Assembly: GCF_023091155.1 (NCBI RefSeq)
Contig: NZ_JAHWXK010000001.1
Span: 2,108,001 to 2,172,000, forward strand
Direction of reading: 5' to 3'
DNA: 64,000 nt
Source: Microbacterium sufflavum
Lineage (GTDB): Bacteria; Actinomycetota; Actinomycetes; Actinomycetales; Microbacteriaceae
Shown here: one piece after another, positions 51,752-60,091 of the stretch
Position numbering within the stretch: the first letter of the stretch is position 1
Layout of the letters: every line of letters begins with the position of its first letter
The notes under the pieces: generated by a model
Told to the model about the DNA's origin: nothing
The model's input: the letters and a program-made list of their open reading frames with translations, nothing else
Databases searched by the model: none
Translations under genes and position numbers: made by a program

Positions 51752-52426
51752 ATGACCGCACAGACAGCTCGACCCGTGGTGTTCCTGCACGGCCTCGCCT
51801 CGCGCGGCTCCCAGGACTGGCCGGAGACGGAGTGGACGGGGGTGCTCGGCGACCGCCCGCGCGTCGTGATCGACCTCCCGGCGCACGGTGAGGCGGAGGC
51901 GCTCGGCGTGGTCCCGACCTCGGCTGTGCTCGACGCGCTCGCCGAGACGATCGGACCGGACGAGATCGATCTGGTCGGCTACTCGCTGGGCGCCCGGCTC
52001 GCCTGGGACCTCGCTCGTCACCCGCGCGTGGCGGTGCGCCGCCTGGTCCTCGGCGGGCTCAGCGCGGGGGAGCCTTTCGCGCTGGTCGACCTTCCGGCTG
52101 CCCGTGCCGCCGTCGGGGGAGGGGCGGCGCCCGCGGATCCGCTGACCGCGATGATCGTGCACATGGCGACTCTGCCCGGCAACCGCGCCGGCGAGCTGCT
52201 CGACCTGATCGAGGGGCTCGCCACTGAGCCGTTCGCGCCCGAGGGCGGCGTGCCCGCGCAGCCGGTGCTGCTGCTGGGCGGCGCCGACGACGCGATGGCG
52301 GCGGGCATCGACGGCCTCGCCGCACTGCTGCCCGACGCCCGCGTGCAGCGGGTGCCGGGGGACCACCTCACGGCGCCGCACACGCCGGAGTTCCGCGCGG
52401 CGGTCCGCGACTTCCTCGCGGACTGA
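51752..52426 (+). CDS. alpha/beta hydrolase
   Basis: 224 residues. Compact alpha/beta hydrolase: VFLHGLASRG oxyanion loop, nucleophile serine in GYSLGARLA, Asp in LLGGADDAM and His in GDHLTAPHT. Similar small enzymes hydrolyse esters, lactones or C-C bonds. Lies 34 bases after the TetR gene. Substrate unknown; probably part of the same catabolic route. Confidence 0.87.
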   Translation: MTAQTARPVVFLHGLASRGSQDWPETEWTGVLGDRPRVVIDLPAHGEAEALGVVPTSAVLDALAETIGPDEIDLVGYSLGARLAWDLARHPRVAVRRLVLGGLSAGEPFALVDLPAARAAVGGGAAPADPLTAMIVHMATLPGNRAGELLDLIEGLATEPFAPEGGVPAQPVLLLGGADDAMAAGIDGLAALLPDARVQRVPGDHLTAPHTPEFRAAVRDFLAD

Positions 52427-52465
52427 GCCGGGGCCCGTCGGACGGCCCGCACCCTGACCTTTATT

Positions 52466-52481
52466 TCCCACGTTCGTAGAC
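52466..52481. promoter_or_regulatory. GTAGAC-regulon operator 3 (methyltransferase-like gene)
   Basis: TCCCAC-GTTC-GTAGAC, one base from operator 2. It overlaps a likely -10 TAGACA (52477-52482) with -35 CTGACC 17 bases upstream; the ATG is at 52498, so the leader is very short. Confidence 0.65.
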
Positions 52482-52497
52482 AATCGAAAGGCACCCC

Positions 52498-53487
52498 ATG
52501 ACCGACACCTCCACGCCGGACGCCGCGCGGATCCTCGACATCGCCACCGGCTACATGGCCGCCAAGCAGCTGTTCCAGGCCAGCCGGATCGGCCTGTTCG
52601 CCGCCGTCGCCGACGGCGCAGACACGGTCAGCGCGATCGCCGAGCGCTGCGGGGTGAGCGAGCGCATCGCGCGCCTGCTCGCCGACGCGATGGCGGCCAA
52701 GGGGCTGCTCGTGCGCACCGACGGACGCTACGCCCTCGCCGACGACGCCGCGGCCTACCTCACGGGCGACGCCGCCGCGATCGACCTCGCGCCGTTCCTC
52801 ACCTTCCTCGACGAGATCAGCTACCCGCACTGGCTGCAGTTCGCGCACACCGTCGACACCACCCAGCCGGGTGACCTGCAGATGGACGACGCCCGCTGGG
52901 GCACGTTCATGGCGGGCGTCATGACGTACAACCGCCTGCACGCGCAGGAGTTCGGACGCCTCGTCGACCTCTCCGGTGCCACGAACGCCCTCGACTTCGG
53001 CGGGCTCTCGGCCGAGTTCGCGCTGTCGGTCATGGCGCGCAACCCGCAGCTGCACACGACCTTCGTGTATGCGCCAGGGTTCGAGGACGGCCTGGCCGAG
53101 GCCGTGCAGTCCGCGGGCGTGGCCGACCGCACGACCGTGGAGGTGGGGGAGACCGCGACCGCGACGCCCGAGGGCTCGTACGACGCCGTGTTCGCCAACC
53201 ATGTGATCCACCGCTTCTCGGCGGAGGAGAACGCGCAGATCTTCCGCAACCTGCGGGCGGCCGCGGCCGATGGTGCGACCCTGACCGTGCTCGACTTCTT
53301 CCTCGACGACGACGCCGAGCAGCGCGCGCTCGACGCCCTCCACGCGGGGGAGTACCTGGTGATCGACGGCACCGTGGTGTACCCGGAGTCCGAGGTGCGC
53401 GGCTGGCTGAGCGACGCCGGCTGGTCGGTGCGCGACACGATCGCCCTGCCGGGGAGCCCGCGGGTGCTGGTGGCCACCGCGGTGTGA
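52498..53487 (+). CDS. methyltransferase-like protein with degenerate SAM site
   Basis: 329 residues. An N-terminal winged-helix dimerisation domain (about 12-90) and a C-terminal O-methyltransferase (Methyltransf_2) domain. The catalytic-His region IHRFSAEENAQIFRNL is recognisable. The SAM loop, normally DVGGGTG or AGGHG, reads DFGGLSAE, and the acidic residue of the next strand is replaced (FVYAPGF). It may bind another cofactor or none. Own operator (52466-52481) upstream, terminator downstream. Confidence 0.75.
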   Translation: MTDTSTPDAARILDIATGYMAAKQLFQASRIGLFAAVADGADTVSAIAERCGVSERIARLLADAMAAKGLLVRTDGRYALADDAAAYLTGDAAAIDLAPFLTFLDEISYPHWLQFAHTVDTTQPGDLQMDDARWGTFMAGVMTYNRLHAQEFGRLVDLSGATNALDFGGLSAEFALSVMARNPQLHTTFVYAPGFEDGLAEAVQSAGVADRTTVEVGETATATPEGSYDAVFANHVIHRFSAEENAQIFRNLRAAAADGATLTVLDFFLDDDAEQRALDALHAGEYLVIDGTVVYPESEVRGWLSDAGWSVRDTIALPGSPRVLVATAV

Positions 53488-53523
53488 GAACCGTGGTCTG
53501 AGACTGGTCCGAGGGGGATCAGA

Positions 53524-53560
53524 GGCGGGCGGCATGCGTGAACATGCCGCCCGCCGTTTT
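53524..53560 (+). terminator. rho-independent terminator after the methyltransferase-like gene
   Basis: A perfect 13-base stem, GGCGGGCGGCATG with CATGCCGCCCGCC, loop CGTGAA, then GTTTT. The clearest terminator in the window. Confidence 0.88.
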
Positions 53561-53586
53561 CGTGTGTCCCGGTCGCGTGTCGTGCG

Positions 53587-53752
53587 GGGATGCGGGCGCG
53601 AAACCGCGCCTTCCCGGCGGGTTTCCGGCACGTTTTCGATCCCGCACCGGGGCCCCGGGCGGTGGCGCAGGGATGCGGGCGCGAAACCGCGCCTTCCTGG
53701 CCGCCGTGAGGCACGTTTTCGATCCGCCACCGGGCCGGGGTCCGCCGCCGGG
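53587..53752. repeat. 83-bp direct repeats, two copies
   Basis: Copies at 53587-53669 and 53670-53752 share GGGATGCGGGCGCGAAACC and GGCACGTTTTCGATCC at the same offset and differ between. The left and right conserved blocks are partly complementary, so each copy can form a stem-loop. Resembles the array at 29837. Confidence 0.85.
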
Positions 53753-53786
53753 GCCGGGGTCCGCCGCCGGGCTGGGGTCCGCCGCC
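53732..53786. repeat. 18-bp GC-rich tandem repeats, three copies
   Basis: GGGCCGGGGTCCGCCGCC at 53732, 53751 and (with one change) 53769, ending 9 bp before the amidohydrolase stop codon. Confidence 0.8.
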
Positions 53787-53794
53787 GGACCGCC

Positions 53795-55138
53795 TCAGTC
53801 GCGCGCGAAGACCGTCCGGCCGTCGACGACCGTGCGCTCCACCGTGACGGAGGTGAACGCCCGCCCTGGTTCGAGCGGATCCTCGTCGAGCACCGTGAGG
53901 TCGGCGACGCGACCCGGCTCGAGCGTGCCCTTCCAGTCGGCGGCGCCGTCCTGCCGCGCGGCCTCCACGGTCATCGCGCGCAGGAGCCGTCGCCGCAGTT
54001 CCGCGTCGTCCACCCCGCCCGCCGCGGTCACGAGCCGCAGTGAGGCGTCGAGGCTCGGGCGCCAGTCCGGGGTCGCGATCGGGGCGTCGCTCGTCAACGT
54101 GGTGAGGGCGCCCGAGCCGAACATCTCGGCGAGCGGCCAGGCCGCGGCGACCCGTGCCTCGCCCAGCTGGACGGCGGCCCACGAGTGGGTGTGCGCGGCG
54201 ATCAGCGGCTGGATCGCGAACCCGGCGCCGATGTCGCGCATGCGGGCGATCTGCGCGGGCGTCGCGAGGTCGCCGTGCACGACGTAGTGCGGTCCCGGCG
54301 CGGCGGGTCCCGGGTCGAGCCGTTCCAGCACCGCGAGGAACTCGGCGATCGAGCGGTCGCCCGTGGCGTGCACCGCGATCTGCAGGCCGCGCGCGGCGGC
54401 GAGCTCGATCATGCGCTGGAACGCCGACAGCGGATCGCCGCCGCCGCGCGTGAGCAGGTGTCCGGTCGTGCCGTCGGCGTAGGGCTCGTCCGTCCAGGCG
54501 GTGGCCATCGGCGGGATGCCGTCGGCGAAGATCTTGACCCCGGGGATCGCGAGCCAGCGCGCGTCGGTCGAGGGCGGCGGGGTCTGGAGCCCGCGCTCGA
54601 AGTCGTCGAGCGTGCTCTCGCCGTCGATCGTGCCGAACAGGCGCAGCAGCGTGACGCGGGAGGTCTGCGCGCCCTCGCGGTGCAGCTCCACGTAGGCGTC
54701 GAGCATGTCGCTGCCGAAGCATCCCGTCTCGCCGTCGTCCTCGCCGGGGCCGATGCCGGGTTCGGTGTAGCTGGTGATCCCGAGCTCGGCGAGCAGCCGC
54801 CATGCCCGTCGCAGGGTGGCGCGTCGCTCCCCGGCCGTGGAGACCAGGCGGCCGGACGGCTGCTGCTCCGGCGGGGTGTCGGAGAAGAAGAGGTGGGGCC
54901 AGCGGGCGCCGAGCCAGGCGGCGTGCAGGTGGGCGTCGTTGAGGCCGGGCACGACCGTGCGGCCGTCGAGCTCGAGCGTGCTCCGGGCGGGGAGCGCCTC
55001 GGCATCCGCACCGGTGGCGACGATCACCCCGTCGCGCACGGCAAGGGCCGACGTGGTGGTGTCGCGCGGGTCGAGGGTGTGGATGCGGCCGCCGCGGATG
55101 ATCAGGTCGGCGCCGTCGCCGGAGAGTGCAGTGCTCAT
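53795..55138 (-). CDS. amidohydrolase family 3 (YtcJ-like) hydrolase
   Basis: 447 residues, about 100 shorter than the relative at 17220. Metal-site motifs: LNDAHLHAAW, GVKIFADG, AVHATGDRS, VVHGDL and LTSDAPI. Hydrolyses an amide or related bond; substrate unknown. ATG at 55138 was chosen since the conserved DLIIRGGRIHTLDP follows; longer in-frame extensions run into the divergent GAPDH region. Operator 4 lies 2 bp upstream of the ATG, joining it to the importer regulon. Confidence 0.87.
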   Translation of the reverse strand: MSTALSGDGADLIIRGGRIHTLDPRDTTTSALAVRDGVIVATGADAEALPARSTLELDGRTVVPGLNDAHLHAAWLGARWPHLFFSDTPPEQQPSGRLVSTAGERRATLRRAWRLLAELGITSYTEPGIGPGEDDGETGCFGSDMLDAYVELHREGAQTSRVTLLRLFGTIDGESTLDDFERGLQTPPPSTDARWLAIPGVKIFADGIPPMATAWTDEPYADGTTGHLLTRGGGDPLSAFQRMIELAAARGLQIAVHATGDRSIAEFLAVLERLDPGPAAPGPHYVVHGDLATPAQIARMRDIGAGFAIQPLIAAHTHSWAAVQLGEARVAAAWPLAEMFGSGALTTLTSDAPIATPDWRPSLDASLRLVTAAGGVDDAELRRRLLRAMTVEAARQDGAADWKGTLEPGRVADLTVLDEDPLEPGRAFTSVTVERTVVDGRTVFARD

Positions 55139-55140
55139 TA

Positions 55141-55156
55141 TTCCACCAGTGTAGAC
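55141..55156. promoter_or_regulatory. GTAGAC-regulon operator 4 (amidohydrolase start)
   Basis: TTCCAC-CAGT-GTAGAC (read on the plus strand), identical to operator 2 in both arms. On the gene strand it directly precedes ATG 55138 and overlaps the GGTGGA ribosome site, so binding would block the start itself. Confidence 0.7.
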
Positions 55157-55301
55157 GAAAAGAACGGACGGGCGGGGACCCCGGACACCCGATTCGGCGC
55201 TGCCCTCGCCCGGCTTGTACGCTGGGGGCATCCCCCGAATCCACCGGCAACCTCGCGCGAGCCGGCGACCTCGGCGCGCGCTCACACATGCAAGGACGCA
55301 G

Positions 55302-56750
55302 ATGAACGATTCCGCGGCACCCCGCGACGAATGGACGGCGAGCGAAGAGCTGGCGGAGCGGATGATCCCGCTCGTCGGAGCGCTCAAGCGGGAGCACGAC
55401 GTGGTCACGTCGTTGCACGGGCACCGGCTGCTCGGCCTGTCGGCGACCGGTCTCGTCGAGGTGCACGACCGCGTCGCGCAGCTCGGCCACGAACGACTCT
55501 CGATCGACGACACCCTCGCCGTGCTCGAGGCCATCCACGCACTCGGACCAGGAGCCTCCTCGCTCGACGTGGCCCGGCTCGCGGAGGGCCACGCGGCGAG
55601 CGGCCGCCCGCTCGACGAGTACCTGGCAGAGGCGCTGGCCCCCGCGATCGGTGCCGTGCCCGCCGACCCGACCGACGTGGTGCTTTACGGCTTCGGTCGC
55701 ATCGGGCGTCTGCTCGCGCGCATCCTCATCGCCCACACCGGCGGCGGCAGCGGACTGCGCCTGCGTGCCATCGTCGTGCGCCGGGGCTCCGACAACGACC
55801 TCGTCAAGCGCGCCTCGCTGCTGCTGCGCGACTCGGTGCACGGCCGCTTCGCCGGCTCGGTCACGGTCGACGAGGAGGCCGAGCAGATCATCGCCAACGG
55901 CACCCGCATCCAGGTGATCTACTCCGACGACCCCGCCACGATCGACTACACCGCCTACGGCATCCACGACGCGATCGTCGTCGACAACACCGGCCGCTGG
56001 CGCGACGAGGCCGGGCTCTCGCAGCACCTGCGGTCCGCCGGGGTCGCGCGCGTGCTGCTGACCGCGCCGGGCAAGGGCGCGCTGAAGAACATCGTGCACG
56101 GCATCAACGACGCCGACGTCACGCCGGAGGACCGCATCGTCTCGGCGGCGTCCTGCACCACCAATGCGATCACCCCGGTGCTCGCCGCGATCGACGAGGC
56201 CTACGGCGTGGTCGCCGGGCACGTGGAGACCGTGCACTCGTTCACGAACGACCAGAACCTCATCGACAACTTCCACAAGGGCGATCGCCGCGGCCGCTCG
56301 GCCGTGCTCAACATGGTCATCACCGAGACCGGTGCCGCGAAGGCGGTCGCCAAGGCGCTGCCGCAGCTGGAGGGCAAGCTCACCGGCAGCTCCATCCGCG
56401 TGCCCACGCCCGACGTGTCGCTCGCGGTGCTGCACCTGACCTGCGAGCGCCCCGTGGAGAAGGAGCAGGTCAACGACTACCTGCGGCGCATCTCGCTGCA
56501 CTCGAAGCTGCGCCAGCAGATTGACTACGTCGAGAGCCCCGACGTCGTCTCCACCGACTTCGTGGGATCGCACAGGGCGGGCATCGTCGACGGGCTCGCG
56601 ACCGTCGCCCACGGCAACACCCTCATCCTCTACGTCTGGTACGACAACGAGTTCGGCTACTCGTGCCAGGTCATCCGGGTGCTGGAGGTCATGGCCGGGT
56701 CGCACCCGATCGTGCTTCCGGAGCGCCGCGAGGTCACGCTGCAGGCCTGA
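55302..56750 (+). CDS. gap: glyceraldehyde-3-phosphate dehydrogenase, long form
   Basis: 482 residues; glycolytic/gluconeogenic oxidation of glyceraldehyde 3-phosphate. A leader domain of about 120 residues precedes the NAD domain (VLYGFGRIGRLLARIL); this long type is known in actinobacteria and differs from the usual 335-residue enzyme. Catalytic cysteine in AASCTTNA, and the phosphate-site region WYDNEFGYSCQV. ATG 55302 follows AAGGA. No link to the neighbouring catabolic genes is evident. Confidence 0.92.
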   Translation: MNDSAAPRDEWTASEELAERMIPLVGALKREHDVVTSLHGHRLLGLSATGLVEVHDRVAQLGHERLSIDDTLAVLEAIHALGPGASSLDVARLAEGHAASGRPLDEYLAEALAPAIGAVPADPTDVVLYGFGRIGRLLARILIAHTGGGSGLRLRAIVVRRGSDNDLVKRASLLLRDSVHGRFAGSVTVDEEAEQIIANGTRIQVIYSDDPATIDYTAYGIHDAIVVDNTGRWRDEAGLSQHLRSAGVARVLLTAPGKGALKNIVHGINDADVTPEDRIVSAASCTTNAITPVLAAIDEAYGVVAGHVETVHSFTNDQNLIDNFHKGDRRGRSAVLNMVITETGAAKAVAKALPQLEGKLTGSSIRVPTPDVSLAVLHLTCERPVEKEQVNDYLRRISLHSKLRQQIDYVESPDVVSTDFVGSHRAGIVDGLATVAHGNTLILYVWYDNEFGYSCQVIRVLEVMAGSHPIVLPERREVTLQA

Positions 56751-56786
56751 CCCGCGAATGGGGGAGGCACCCGCCATGATGGGGGC

Positions 56787-57833
56787 ATGACTCCCGCGGC
56801 CCTGCTGTCCGAGCGCCTCCGCTCCCACCGTCTGACCGCGCCGGCGCCGACGGTCGCCGACGCCGCGCGCCACCTGCTGGCCGTGCAGAGCCAAGACCTC
56901 ACGGCCGGCCGGTGGGCACTGGCCTGCCGCGCCAGGGGCGCCGTCCGCCTGCGCGATGTGGACGCCGCGTTCGCCCGCGGGGAGCTCGTGCGCGCGTGGA
57001 CCATGCGCGGCACGCTGCACACCGTGCCCGCGCGCGACCTCGGCTGGATGCTGGAGGTCACGGCCGAGCGGCAGCGGCAGCAGGCGGCCTCCCGGCAGCG
57101 GCAGCTCGGGATCGACGCGGAGGTCACGGCGACCGCGGTGAAGGCGCTCGTCCCGCGACTGCGCGACGGCGGGCTCACGCGGGCCGAGGTCTTCGCGGTG
57201 TGGGAGGCTGCGGGCATCGACCCGTCGGGCCAGCGCGGCATCCACCTCCTGTTCGACCTGACCATCGATGGGCTCGTGTGTCAGGGGCCGATCGTGCCGC
57301 GCTCCGGCATCACGCGCGACCAGCGGTTCGTGCTCGTCGAGGAGCACATCCGTGCGCACGAGCGGCCGGACGACCCGCTGGCCGAGCTGTTCGTGCGCTA
57401 CATCGACGGTCACGGCCCCGCGGGCGTCGCGGACTTCGCGTGGTGGTCCGGGCTCACCCTCGGGCAGTCGAGGGAGGCCGCCGCGCGCGCCGCCGGGCGC
57501 GTGACCGAGGTCGCGGAGGGCCTGTTCACCGCGGTCGCGCATCCGCGCCGGGCGCCCGCCGCGCCGTCGGTGCAGGCGCTGCCCGCGTTCGACGAGTACT
57601 ACATCTCCTACGCCGACCGCACGCCCGTGTGCGACCCGGCGTACCTGGGTCGCGTCGGCCCGGGCAAGAACGGCATGGTGCGCGCGACGATCGTGGAGGA
57701 CGGACGCGTCATCGGCTGCTGGACCCACGCGGCCGCCGCGCATACGGCCGATCCCGAGTTGTTCACCGAGCCGGGCGACCCCGATGCCGTGAGCGCCGCG
57801 CTCGCCCGGTTCGCCGCGTTCATCGACGGCTGA
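56787..57833 (+). CDS. winged-helix (HTH_42) DNA glycosylase-like protein
   Basis: 348 residues. AlkX/YcaQ-type winged-helix family: the hallmark QSQD appears near residue 33 (LLAVQSQDLTAGRW), then RAWTMRGTLHTVPARDL. Some relatives remove interstrand crosslinks or alkylated bases; many are uncharacterised. Start ATG 56787. Converges on the aminotransferase. Confidence 0.83.
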   Translation: MTPAALLSERLRSHRLTAPAPTVADAARHLLAVQSQDLTAGRWALACRARGAVRLRDVDAAFARGELVRAWTMRGTLHTVPARDLGWMLEVTAERQRQQAASRQRQLGIDAEVTATAVKALVPRLRDGGLTRAEVFAVWEAAGIDPSGQRGIHLLFDLTIDGLVCQGPIVPRSGITRDQRFVLVEEHIRAHERPDDPLAELFVRYIDGHGPAGVADFAWWSGLTLGQSREAAARAAGRVTEVAEGLFTAVAHPRRAPAAPSVQALPAFDEYYISYADRTPVCDPAYLGRVGPGKNGMVRATIVEDGRVIGCWTHAAAAHTADPELFTEPGDPDAVSAALARFAAFIDG

Positions 57834-57854
57834 CCCGCCCGGAGCGGCCCGGCG

Positions 57855-58955
57855 TCAGCCCGCGACCGGCACCGGGGCGAGCAGTGCGGCGATCTGCGGT
57901 GCGAGCGCGATGAGGCGATCGTTCGCCTCGGTCTCGGCCACGGTGGCCCGCAGGCCCTCGCCGGGGAACGGGCGCACGAGCAGCCCGTGGTGCTCCAGCA
58001 GTTCGGCGACTGCGGCGGTCGTGTCGCCCAGCGGCAGCCAGACGAAGTTGCCGCGGCTCTCGGGCACGGTGATCCCGGCGGCGGCGAAGGCGGTGACGAC
58101 GCGCTCGCGCTCCTGCACGAGGGCGTCGATGCGCTCCTGCAGCTCGTCCTCCGCAGCGAGGGAGGCGACCGCGGCGGTCTGGGCGAGGTTCGTGACGCCG
58201 AACGGGATGGCGACCTTGCGCAGCGCGATGCCCAGCTGCTCGGGGGCGATGGCGTAGCCCACCCGCATGCCGGCCAGCCCGTACGCCTTCGAGAACGTGT
58301 GCGCGACGGCCACGTTGGGGTAGCGGCGGAAGTACTCGATGCCCACGGGCGAGTCGGCGCGGTCGTTGAACTGCACGTACGCCTCGTCGATCACCACGAC
58401 GATGTGCGCCGGCACCTGCGACAGGAACCGGTCGAGCTCGGCGTCGCCGACGGTCGTGCCGGTCGGGTTGTTCGGGTTGCACACGAGGATCAGGCGCGTG
58501 CGGTCGGTGATGGCGGCGAGCATGGCGTCGAGGTCGTGGCGGTGGTCGGCGGTGAGCGGCACCATCACGGGTACGGCTCCGGCGGCCCTGGCCAGCATCG
58601 GGTACGCCTCGAACGAGCGCCAGGCGAACAGCACCTCGTCACCCTCGCCGGCGGTGGCCCGCATCAGCTGCGACACGACCTCGACCGAGCCGCTGCCGAG
58701 CACCACGTTGACGGGCTCGACACCGAAGCGCGCGCACAGCTCGGTGGTGAGGGCGGTGGCCGCGGTCTCGGGGTAGCGGTTGATGGTGGCGAGCTCGTCG
58801 GCGATCGCGGCGGTCACCGAGGGGAGCGGGGGATAGGGGTTCTCGTTCGACGAGATCTTGTGCACGGGCCCGGTGGTCTCGGTCTGCGGTGCCGCCTTGC
58901 CCGGCTTGTAGCCGGGGATAGCGTCCAGGTCTCCCCGCAGTCTCAGCTCCGACAT
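57855..58955 (-). CDS. HisC-like PLP aminotransferase
   Basis: 366 residues. Fold-type I aminotransferase: SSNENPYPP at the start, NPNNPTGT, IDEAYVQF and the PLP lysine in FSKAYGLAGMR; these mark the histidinol-phosphate/aromatic aminotransferase group (HisC, Pat). Not next to other his genes. Divergent from the Rieske operon, so it may transaminate an aromatic amino acid or be unrelated. ATG 58955. Confidence 0.87.
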   Translation of the reverse strand: MSELRLRGDLDAIPGYKPGKAAPQTETTGPVHKISSNENPYPPLPSVTAAIADELATINRYPETAATALTTELCARFGVEPVNVVLGSGSVEVVSQLMRATAGEGDEVLFAWRSFEAYPMLARAAGAVPVMVPLTADHRHDLDAMLAAITDRTRLILVCNPNNPTGTTVGDAELDRFLSQVPAHIVVVIDEAYVQFNDRADSPVGIEYFRRYPNVAVAHTFSKAYGLAGMRVGYAIAPEQLGIALRKVAIPFGVTNLAQTAAVASLAAEDELQERIDALVQERERVVTAFAAAGITVPESRGNFVWLPLGDTTAAVAELLEHHGLLVRPFPGEGLRATVAETEANDRLIALAPQIAALLAPVPVAG

Positions 58956-58998
58956 CCGATGGCCCTTCTCTCGTGTGCGCTCCTGCAGCCGTGTCCGT

Positions 58999-59027
58999 TT
59001 GACAGGCCCGAGCGGACTTCATACTAT
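58999..59027 (+). promoter_or_regulatory. near-consensus sigma-70-type promoter of the Rieske operon
   Basis: -35 TTGACA at 58999-59004, 17-base spacer, -10 TACTAT at 59022-59027. The transcript start near 59034 would leave a 65-base leader to GTG 59100. AT-rich sequence (AATTGAATATAAAG) just downstream is a possible regulator site. Confidence 0.75.
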
Positions 59028-59099
59028 CGCAATTGAATATAAAGAATGTTGTCAATCCGATCCGCGGCGATCGGATGCGACGGAAGGAGCGGAGCGACG

Positions 59100-60068
59100 G
59101 TGCCCCACACTGCGGTCGATTCCCCGGAACAGCGCCTCGCCCTGCGCGTGCGCGCCATGCGCCAGGAGGCGAAGGACGTGCTGTCCCTCGAGCTCGACGA
59201 CCCCACCGGCGCCGAACTGCCGGCCTGGGAGCCGGGAGCGCACATCGACCTCCGCTTCGCGAACGGCGTCGAACGCCAGTACTCGCTGTGCTCCGACCCC
59301 GGCGACCGCACCGCCTGGCGCATCGCGGTGCTCGCCGAGAGCCCGAGCCGCGGCGGCTCCCGCTACGTGCACCAGACGCTGCGCGTCGGTGACCCCGTCA
59401 CGGCCTCCGCCCCCATCAACCACTTCGCACTCGCGCCGGCGGACGACTACGTCTTCGTGGCCGGCGGCATCGGCATCACGCCCATCCTGCCGATGCTGAA
59501 GGAGGCCACCCGCCGCGGCGTTCCGTGGCGGCTCGCGTACCTCGGCTCGGCGGGGGAGCGCATGGCATTCCTCTCCTCGACCCAGCTCGCGGGCGGCGAA
59601 CTGCTGCTCGTGCGCGGCGACGTCGACGACCGGCTCGACCTGGCCGCCTGGATCGGTGCGCCCTCCGCCGAGACCGGAGTGTACGCGTGCGGTCCGGAGC
59701 GCATGCTCGATGCGCTGGAAGAGCTGAGCGCCGGATGGCCGCGCGGGGTGCTGCACGTCGAGCGCTTCCAGGCGAAGACCTTCGGCGAATCGCAGGGCGC
59801 CGAGTCGTTCGAGGTGGTCGCCAGCCGGTCCGACCTCGTCGTCACGGTGGACCGCGGGTGCAGCATCCTCGAGATGCTCGAGAACGCCGGTATCGGCGTG
59901 CCCAGCTCCTGCCTGGAGGGCGTGTGCGGCACGTGCGAGACCGCCGTCGTCGACGGGGCGCCCGAGCACCGCGACTCGATCCTCACCCCCGACGAGCGCG
60001 AGAGCAACGAGACGATGATGATCTGCGTCTCCCGTTCGCTCGGCGACCGTCTCGTCCTCGACATCTGA
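59100..60068 (+). CDS. oxygenase reductase (VanB-type ferredoxin reductase)
   Basis: 322 residues. An FNR-type FMN/NAD module (RQYSLCSDPGD, GGIGITPILPML, YACGPERMLDAL) and a C-terminal plant-type [2Fe-2S] ferredoxin (CLEGVCGTCETAV, later ICVSRS). Passes electrons from NADH to the Rieske oxygenase that follows 23 bases later. GTG 59100 is supported by AAGGAG and the family start; an earlier ATG would add a leader over the untranslated region. Confidence 0.9.
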   Translation: MPHTAVDSPEQRLALRVRAMRQEAKDVLSLELDDPTGAELPAWEPGAHIDLRFANGVERQYSLCSDPGDRTAWRIAVLAESPSRGGSRYVHQTLRVGDPVTASAPINHFALAPADDYVFVAGGIGITPILPMLKEATRRGVPWRLAYLGSAGERMAFLSSTQLAGGELLLVRGDVDDRLDLAAWIGAPSAETGVYACGPERMLDALEELSAGWPRGVLHVERFQAKTFGESQGAESFEVVASRSDLVVTVDRGCSILEMLENAGIGVPSSCLEGVCGTCETAVVDGAPEHRDSILTPDERESNETMMICVSRSLGDRLVLDI

Positions 60069-60091
60069 CCCCCCCCACGAACGGAGCGACC

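Larger units (their letters stand above)
53488..53794. other. gene-free stretch with terminator and repeat arrays
   Basis: 307 bp between convergent genes: a hairpin terminator (53524-53560), two 83-bp direct repeats (53587-53752) and three 18-bp GC repeats (53732-53786). No coding region that I would support. Confidence 0.8.

Noticed and set aside
52821..57743. 1640-codon open frame antisense across several genes
   Set aside because: Crosses well-supported genes on both strands (partly in frame with the amidohydrolase only between 53795 and 55138) and is otherwise low-complexity.
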